Positions 58,903 to 64,000 of a stretch of 64,000 bases of DNA are shown here, piece by piece (position 1 is the stretch's first letter; each line of letters begins with the position of its first letter). The DNA is from Catellatospora tritici. Its GTDB lineage: Bacteria > Actinomycetota > Actinomycetes > Mycobacteriales > Micromonosporaceae. The DNA lies in contig NZ_JAHRCY010000004.1 in assembly GCF_019083965.1 (NCBI RefSeq), positions 451,236 to 515,235 on the forward strand, given 5' to 3'. Position numbers and translations under genes: made by a program. The notes under the pieces are model-generated. The model did no database searches and was not told where the DNA came from. It worked only from the letters and a program-made list of their open reading frames with translations.

Positions 58903-59421
58903 TCAGTCGACGATCTCACCCTCGATGACCTCCGACGGCCCCGAACCGGCGTTCGACACCGGACCAGGGGTCTGCACGGGCGGGTGGTGCGGCGGGGTGG
59001 TCGTGCTCACCCGCACCCGACGCGGCCCGAACACGCTGTTGGCCGTACCCGCCGGGATCCGCTTCTCCGTCGCCACCCGGGCCCGCGCCCGCACCGCCCG
59101 CCGCACCGGCGGGATCAGCAACAGCAGCCCCAGCAGGCCGGTCAGCAGCCCCGGGATCACCAGCAGCAGCGCCGCGGCCAACCCGACCAGCGCGTCCAGG
59201 GCCTGCTCGCCACGCGGGTCGCCGCCCTGCCGGGCCGCCCGCAGCCGCCGCCACGCCGACATCCCCTCACGACGCATCAGCACGATGCCCAGTACCGACA
59301 GGGCCACCACCAGCAGCACCGCCCGCAACGGCCCGATCTGCGCGGACAGCCACAGGAAGATCAGGAACTCGACCGCCCCGACCAACAGGACAGCCGCCGG
59401 AACCCACCGCAGCCTGCGCAA
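58903..59421 (-). CDS. fxsA: FxsA-family membrane protein
   Basis: The 172 aa protein has three or four hydrophobic segments with the FxsA signature EFLIFLWLSAQIGPLRAVLLVVALSVLGIVLMRREG and LLVIPGLLTGLLGLLLLIPPVR. A C-terminal disordered Pro/Thr/Ser tail carries the acidic end EVIEGEIVD. In E. coli FxsA suppresses F exclusion of phage T7; its role here is unknown. It starts with TTG 59421 after GGAGG. Confidence 0.88.
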   Translation of the reverse strand: MRRLRWVPAAVLLVGAVEFLIFLWLSAQIGPLRAVLLVVALSVLGIVLMRREGMSAWRRLRAARQGGDPRGEQALDALVGLAAALLLVIPGLLTGLLGLLLLIPPVRRAVRARARVATEKRIPAGTANSVFGPRRVRVSTTTPPHHPPVQTPGPVSNAGSGPSEVIEGEIVD

Positions 59422-59445
59422 ATCCAGTTCACCTCCGCGCCGACC

Positions 59446-60231
59446 TCACGGCCAGCGGTCGCCGGGCTTGAACGCGCGACGCAGCGCGTCCCGCCGAGCC
59501 TGGGCACCCCACACGGTGACCCGCCACAGCGCCTCCTTCACGATAGACCCGCTCATCTTGCTCGCGCCGTGCTCGCGCTCGGCGAAGGTGATCGGGACCT
59601 CCACGATCCGGAAGCCGTGACGGAACGTCCGCCAGGTCAGCTCGACCTGGAAACTGTAGCCCTGCGACGCCACCGACTCGACCTCGATCTTGCGTAGCAC
59701 GTCGGTGCGGTACGCCCGGTAGCCTCCGGTCGCGTCGCGCACCCCCATGCCCAGCACGGTACGGGTGTACAGGTTGCCGCCCCGCGACAGCAGCAGCCGG
59801 TGCAGCGGCCAGTTGACGACCTTGCCGCCCTTGGTCCACCGCGACCCGATCACCGCGTCGGCGCCACGCAGCGCGTCCAGCAGCAGCGGCAGCTGCTCGG
59901 GGGCGTGCGAGCCGTCGGCGTCCATCTCCACGGCCGCGTCGTAGCCGTGCTCGTCGGCCCACCCGAACCCGGCGATGTACGCCGCCCCGAGGCCCTGCTT
60001 GCCGGGCCGGTGCAGCACCTTGATCCGGGCGTCGGCCGCGGCCATCGCGTCGGCGATCACACCGGTGCCGTCAGGGCTGTTGTCGTCGGCGATCAGGATG
60101 TCGACCTGCGGGGTCGCCGCCCGGACCCGGCCGACGATCGAGACGATGTTCTCCTTCTCGTTGTACGTCGGGATGATCACCAGGACCCGGCCCACGCCCG
60201 GATAGCCGTCGTCGCCGTCTCGATCGCCCAC
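59446..60231 (-). CDS. ppm1: polyprenol monophosphomannose synthase (Ppm1 domain)
   Basis: The 261 aa GT2 enzyme transfers mannose from GDP-mannose to polyprenol phosphate. Motifs: VLVIIPTYNEKENI, ILIADDNSPDGTG (DXD-like), EMDADGSHAPEQLPLLL, and the C-terminal VEVPITFAEREHGASKMSGSI. GTG 60231 has GGGAGG 5 bases upstream. It follows lnt by 25 bp, as separate genes; in M. tuberculosis the two are fused in one Ppm1 protein. Confidence 0.93.
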   Translation of the reverse strand: MGDRDGDDGYPGVGRVLVIIPTYNEKENIVSIVGRVRAATPQVDILIADDNSPDGTGVIADAMAAADARIKVLHRPGKQGLGAAYIAGFGWADEHGYDAAVEMDADGSHAPEQLPLLLDALRGADAVIGSRWTKGGKVVNWPLHRLLLSRGGNLYTRTVLGMGVRDATGGYRAYRTDVLRKIEVESVASQGYSFQVELTWRTFRHGFRIVEVPITFAEREHGASKMSGSIVKEALWRVTVWGAQARRDALRRAFKPGDRWP

Positions 60232-60256
60232 GGGGGCCTCCCTCACGTCCGGCCGG

Positions 60257-61915
60257 TCACGCTCCGCGCTTCCGGCGCCGGCGCAGCACACCCGCCGCGA
60301 CCAGCACCAGCGCCGCGGCCAGCGCCGCGGCGGCCTCAGGCCACGCACCGACCCTGGTCGCGAGCGTGGACCCGGTGCTCAGCCGCAGCTGCCGTACCAC
60401 CACCGCTTCGGTATTGAAATCAGTTGCATCATGCACAGAACCGTCAGCAGTTACAAAACCGGACACACCGACGGTTGAGGCCATGAGACTGTCCCGGCCG
60501 TGTTCGACGGCCCGCAGCCGCACCATCGCCAGCTGCTGTGTCGCCTCGGCGATGTCGAACGTCGCGTTGTTGGTCTGCACCGCCAGCAGCTGCGCCCCCG
60601 ACCGGACGGTGGCGTTGACGACGTCGTCGTAGGCGACCTCGAAACAGATCACGTCGCCGACCTTCGCCGGACCCAACGTCAGCACCCCGGGGGCGGTCCC
60701 GGCGACGAAGTCGGTGCGCAGCAGCTTCGCCTGGTTGGTGATCGCCTGCGCGATCGGTTCGACGATCGGGCGCAGCGGCAGGTACTCGGCGAACGGCACC
60801 GGATGCTGCTTGAGGTACATCTGCGACGGCGGCCCGTACGCCGACTGGCGCGGCAGCCACACCAGGCCCGCGTTGCGCGACTGCCCCGCCTCGGGCCCGG
60901 ACAGCACGGCGCCGACCAGGATCGGGGCGTTGATCGCGGTGGCGGCCGCGTCGATCGCGGCGGCGGCGTCGATGTTGCGCAGCGGGTCGATGTCGGAGGC
61001 GTTCTCCGGCCAGATCACCAGGTCCGGCCGGGCGACCTCACCGGCGGCCACCCGTCGGGCCAGATCCGTGGTGGCGCGGGCGTGGTTGTTGAGCACCGCC
61101 TGCCGCTGCGCGTTGAACTCCAGCCCCAGCCGGGGCACGTTGCCCTGCACGATCGCGACCGTCACCGGGCTGCCGTTCGGCTCGGCGGTGGGCACGGCCA
61201 GCCCGACACCCACCACGACCAGCGCCGCACCCGTGTACGCCGCGACAGCCCCCCAGCGTCGCCCGGACGCGACGGCACCGGCCGCCGGGTCCGCGACTGC
61301 CTCGGTGAGCCGGACCGGGCGCAGGGCCAGCCACGCGGCGGCCAGCAGGCCACCGGCCAGCGCGACCGCGAACGTGACCAGCGGTGCGCCGCCGAGGCGG
61401 GCCAGCATCAGGGTCGGGGCGTCGGCCTGGCTGAACGCGAGCCTGCCCCACGGGAACCCGCCGAACGGCGCCCGGTCCCGCAGCGCCTCCTGCGCCACCC
61501 ACAGCAGCGCCACCGCCAGCGGCCACAGGCCCGGCCGCCGGGTCGCCAGCGGACTCACCCACGCCAGGGCCAGGCCCAGCAGCAGCAGGTAGGTGGCCTG
61601 GAACACGGCCAGCAGCAGCCACGGCGCGTACCCGACGTGCAGGTTCGTCCACGCCAGCAGCGGCGCGAAGAACACCAGCCCGGTGACCAGGCCCAGCCCG
61701 GCACCGGCGCGCAGCCGCCGCCCATGCACCGCCACCGCCAGGCCCGCCACCCCGACGGGCGCGGCCCACCACAGGCCGTACGGCGGGAACGACACCAGCA
61801 GCGCGAGCCCCGACACCACCGCCAGCACCAGCGCGGTCCACAGCCGCGGACCGCCACCTGGCACAGGGGCGGGCGGGCCGGGCGGGGTCGTGGGGGCGAG
61901 GGTCTGCACCGTCAC
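60257..61915 (-). CDS. lnt: apolipoprotein N-acyltransferase Lnt
   Basis: The protein (about 552 aa) has an N-terminal membrane half with about six helices (PPYGLWWAAPVGVAGLAVAVHG, PWGRLAFSQ) and a nitrilase-fold half with catalytic Glu in VIWPENASD, Lys in YLKQHPVPFAEYLP and Cys in VGDVICFEVAYDD. A C-terminal helix and basic tail follow. It N-acylates lipoproteins. The start is uncertain among GTG codons 61918, 61915 and 61909; AGGTGA precedes them. Confidence 0.93.
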   Translation of the reverse strand: MTVQTLAPTTPPGPPAPVPGGGPRLWTALVLAVVSGLALLVSFPPYGLWWAAPVGVAGLAVAVHGRRLRAGAGLGLVTGLVFFAPLLAWTNLHVGYAPWLLLAVFQATYLLLLGLALAWVSPLATRRPGLWPLAVALLWVAQEALRDRAPFGGFPWGRLAFSQADAPTLMLARLGGAPLVTFAVALAGGLLAAAWLALRPVRLTEAVADPAAGAVASGRRWGAVAAYTGAALVVVGVGLAVPTAEPNGSPVTVAIVQGNVPRLGLEFNAQRQAVLNNHARATTDLARRVAAGEVARPDLVIWPENASDIDPLRNIDAAAAIDAAATAINAPILVGAVLSGPEAGQSRNAGLVWLPRQSAYGPPSQMYLKQHPVPFAEYLPLRPIVEPIAQAITNQAKLLRTDFVAGTAPGVLTLGPAKVGDVICFEVAYDDVVNATVRSGAQLLAVQTNNATFDIAEATQQLAMVRLRAVEHGRDSLMASTVGVSGFVTADGSVHDATDFNTEAVVVRQLRLSTGSTLATRVGAWPEAAAALAAALVLVAAGVLRRRRKRGA

Positions 61916-61979
61916 CACATCACCTATCTGTCGCAGCCGGGCGCGTCGCGCCACCCCGACCGAAGATCACACCCGGGGT

Positions 61980-62269
61980 GCTGCACAGGCTACACAAGAA
62001 TCGGGGCGCGGCCGACGGCCGCGCCCCGCACTCCCCAACTCCTGCAAGCGGCCGCGGCCGGTGACCTTCGGGCCGATCCGCGCCTGGCCGGCTGCCGGGC
62101 GTCGGGTCGTTGTCTACTGGCCACCGCCTGCCGCCTGCCGCACCATCGAACCGAAAACATCGAGCCGATCGTTGCGGCGGAGGACCTTACGACGGTACGC
62201 GTGAGCCCACCGCCGGGTCAATTTCAGCATGCGTGTACGCAGCGTGACCATTACCCGTCCGGGGACTCG
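61980..62269. other. non-coding gap between lnt and mutL
   Basis: No gene is supported here. The gap holds the lnt -10 candidate TAGCCT on the minus strand near 61990, the terminator hairpin 62003-62027, and about 240 bp with no coding signal on either strand. Confidence 0.5.
62003..62027. terminator. hairpin downstream of mutL
   Basis: GGGGCGCGGCC, short loop, GGCCGCGCCCC (11 bp stem). It lies about 240 bp after the mutL stop and 90 bp before the lnt start, so it could stop the kal-mutL transcript. Confidence 0.55.
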
Positions 62270-63601
62270 TCAGCGCAGCTCAGCGGCGAGTAGGGCCGCC
62301 GCGGCGGCCGGATGTTCGGCGGCCAGAAGTCCGGCCGCGGCCAGGATGTAGGACGCGTCGACGACCGTACGCGGCGCGCGCGGCAGCGGCCACCCGCCCG
62401 CGCTGTCACCCAGCCCCGCCGCCATGATCCGCTGGGCGACCAGCGGCGGGTTGTGCCGCAGCACCCCGCCGGACCCGATCGCCAGCGCCACGTCACGCAG
62501 GTCACGGCCACCGCGGCGCGGCCCGCCGACCACGACGGCCTCGCCGCGGGCGTGGCGGCGCAGCGCCACCGCCACCGCGAGCTCGGCCAGCCGCCAGTCC
62601 ACGGCCTGCTCCAGGGCACTGTCGGCGACGAACCCGGGATGCTCGGCCCGCAGATCCGCGGCCTGCTGCAGCGCGTGGGTGTCGTCGTGGGGCAGCAGCT
62701 TCTCCCCCACCGCCGCGGCGACGACCCCGGGCGCAGACCAGCGCATCCCCAGGTCCCCCTCGACCGTACGGGCCGCCCACATCGTCCCGGCGACCTCGTC
62801 GCGGACCCCGGCCAGCTGCTCGGCGTCGGGGATCAGCACCGAATAGACGTCGGTGGTGGCCCCACCGACGTCGACGACCAGCAGATCCTGACCCAGGTCC
62901 GACGCCAGCAGCTCGACCCCCGACAGGACCGCGTCGGGGGTCGCCGCCCGCACCAGCGACGCGAACCGGGGCCCCCGCGACAGTTTCTTGCCGCCGATGA
63001 CGTGCTGCAGGAACACCTGCCGGATCGCCGCCCGCGCCGGCCCCGGCTCCAGGGTCCCGATCGCGGGCAGCACGTTGGCCACCGCCACCGTCGGCACCCC
63101 CGCCCCGGTGAGCAGCGCGAACAGCTCCTCACGGCAGTCGGCGTTGCCCGCCAGCACCACCGGGACCCGCCACCGGGCCTTGGCCAGCCGGGTCGCGTTG
63201 GCGGTGATCGTGTCGACGTCACCGCCGTCGGTGCCGCCGACCAGCAGCACCACGTCAGGTCGGGCGGCCCGCAGCGCGGCCAGGCCGTCACGGTCCAGGA
63301 CTCCGGCGGCGACGTGGACGACCCTCGCCCCGGCCGACAACCCGACCCGGTGCCCGGCCTGCGCGGTGACCAGCCGCTCGTACCCGATCACGGCCAGGCG
63401 CAGTCCACCGCCCGCCGACGAGCACACCAGCAGCCCGTCGGGGGTGTGCCCGGTCGCCGCGACGGCCGCGTCCAGGCCGTGCAGCACGTCGGTGCCGACG
63501 GTGGTGCGGTGCGACCCGGTCGCGACCAGCCGCCCGTCGCCGGTGTCGACCAGCGCCGCCTTCGTGAACGTCGACCCGACGTCGACGCAGCAGATCAGCA
63601 C
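62270..63601 (-). CDS. MutL/GlmL: reactivating chaperone of B12-dependent mutases
   Basis: The 443 aa ASKHA-fold protein has LICCVDVGSTFTKAALVDTGDGRLVATGSHRTTV (phosphate 1), LLVCSSAGGGLRLAVIGYE, VVLLVGGTDGGDVDTITANA, LLVVDVGGATTDVYSV (phosphate 2) and DLGMRWSAPGV, the GlmL/MutL family. It accompanies glutamate mutase and lysine or ornithine aminomutases. GTG 63601 starts 1 bp after the kal stop. Confidence 0.93.
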   Translation of the reverse strand: MLICCVDVGSTFTKAALVDTGDGRLVATGSHRTTVGTDVLHGLDAAVAATGHTPDGLLVCSSAGGGLRLAVIGYERLVTAQAGHRVGLSAGARVVHVAAGVLDRDGLAALRAARPDVVLLVGGTDGGDVDTITANATRLAKARWRVPVVLAGNADCREELFALLTGAGVPTVAVANVLPAIGTLEPGPARAAIRQVFLQHVIGGKKLSRGPRFASLVRAATPDAVLSGVELLASDLGQDLLVVDVGGATTDVYSVLIPDAEQLAGVRDEVAGTMWAARTVEGDLGMRWSAPGVVAAAVGEKLLPHDDTHALQQAADLRAEHPGFVADSALEQAVDWRLAELAVAVALRRHARGEAVVVGGPRRGGRDLRDVALAIGSGGVLRHNPPLVAQRIMAAGLGDSAGGWPLPRAPRTVVDASYILAAAGLLAAEHPAAAAALLAAELR

Positions 63602-63602
63602 G

Positions 63603-63986
63603 TCACGCCTTGGGCGGCACGACCACGGTGCCGGTCGCGGTCACCGCGACCACCGGCGGGTCCAGTACCTGCGCCGCCGACTCCGACACGTCCGGGCGGC
63701 CCCGGCACACCACCCGCGCCTCGAAGTCGATGGTGCGGCTGCGGGTGCCCATCCGGGTCACCGTCGCCGAGATCTCCAGCACGTCCCCGGCCCGCATCGG
63801 CGCCCTGAACTGCACATCGGAGTACGACGCGAACAGGCCCTCGTCCCCGTCGGTGCGGATGCACACCTCGGTCGCGACATCCCCGAACGCGGCGAGTGCG
63901 TACGCGCCGTCGACGAGGTTGCCCGCGTAGTGGGCGTGGCTGTACGGCACATACCGGCGGTGGGTCACATTCAGTCCGACGCTCAT
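63603..63986 (-). CDS. 3-aminobutyryl-CoA ammonia-lyase-like hotdog protein (Kal)
   Basis: The 127 aa hotdog-fold protein reads MSVGLNVTHRRYVPYSHAHYAGNLVDGAYALAAFGDVATEVCIRTDGDEGLFASYSDVQF, close by eye to Kal of the lysine fermentation pathway, which removes ammonia from 3-aminobutyryl-CoA. A beta-alanyl-CoA activity is also possible. The ATG overlaps an upstream TGA (ATGA), so another gene precedes it in the operon. Confidence 0.8.
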   Translation of the reverse strand: MSVGLNVTHRRYVPYSHAHYAGNLVDGAYALAAFGDVATEVCIRTDGDEGLFASYSDVQFRAPMRAGDVLEISATVTRMGTRSRTIDFEARVVCRGRPDVSESAAQVLDPPVVAVTATGTVVVPPKA

Positions 63987-64000
63987 GCCGAAACCCCGCT
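63983..64000 (-). CDS. 3' end of an upstream gene, cut by window edge
   Basis: Only the last five codons (SGVSA) and a TGA that overlaps the kal ATG are visible. In lysine-degradation clusters this place is often taken by a lysine 5,6-aminomutase subunit, but nothing here proves it. Confidence 0.35.
   Translation of the reverse strand, partial: SGVSA

Overview
This 64 kb window is very GC-rich (about 70 percent or more, third codon positions nearly all G or C), gene-dense and free of rRNA, CRISPR arrays, recognisable insertion sequences or prophage genes. RbpA, a SigR-type promoter, a GOLPH3-like protein, a mycothiol-isomerase-type domain, an ECF42 sigma factor with its DGPF protein, an Lnt/Ppm1 pair, a spo0M gene, DUF6297 and DUF1918 proteins and many GTG starts point to a filamentous actinobacterium. 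Micromonosporaceae is my best guess, but that family-level assignment is inference. The content reads as chromosomal housekeeping plus conserved actinobacterial accessory genes.

Layout. 1-4.5 kb: end of a PfkB sugar kinase, an SDR oxidoreductase, trehalose phosphatase (otsB), and a coupled RNA-repair pair (HD-polynucleotide kinase and RNA ligase). 4.5-12 kb: a sulfite-oxidase-like molybdoenzyme coupled to a phosphotransferase, DUF2332, GOLPH3, ankyrin, a Cof phosphatase with an FKBP isomerase, DUF6817 and GNAT genes. 12-21 kb: a ZTP riboswitch and folD, a kinase-like gene, spo0M, a DUF6297 ABC exporter with an AT-rich island upstream, HIT and Nudix enzymes, and an HTH/Clp-N operon with an elaborate operator. 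21-34 kb: a GT-C glycosyltransferase, a site-2 protease, a methyltransferase, DinB, an unusual tRNA pair (tRNA-Trp and a class I tRNA with a Leu CAG anticodon) behind a small basic ORF, a hydrolase operon, YaaA, HIT, YbaK, and a divergent XRE/MFS pair. 34-46 kb: phosphotransferase, an M3-like peptidase, UbiA, the ECF42-DGPF pair, VOC, a methyltransferase and the sdhCAB operon. 46-58 kb: LysR, Nudix, an AbiEii-like two-gene module, DinB, GNAT, phosphatase, DUF1918, TipA-like MerR, a PadR operon, an ASCH-MDMPI fusion, an apparently circularly permuted flavin amine oxidase, and a TPR protein with a POT transporter. 58-64 kb: SigR-driven rbpA, fxsA, ppm1, lnt, and mutL and kal from the edge of a lysine-fermentation-like cluster.

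A window-wide pattern helps fix gene starts. About two dozen genes carry a TANNNT -10 hexamer only 6-8 bases upstream of the start codon, which predicts leaderless transcripts. I used it, together with Shine-Dalgarno sites and 1-14 bp stop/start overlaps, to choose starts. The observations I would look at first are the permuted amine oxidase (54380-55627), the tRNA locus (25655-26151), the RNA-repair pair (2541-4449) and the HTH/Clp-N operator (21004-21047). All identifications come from reading motifs; no database search was run.
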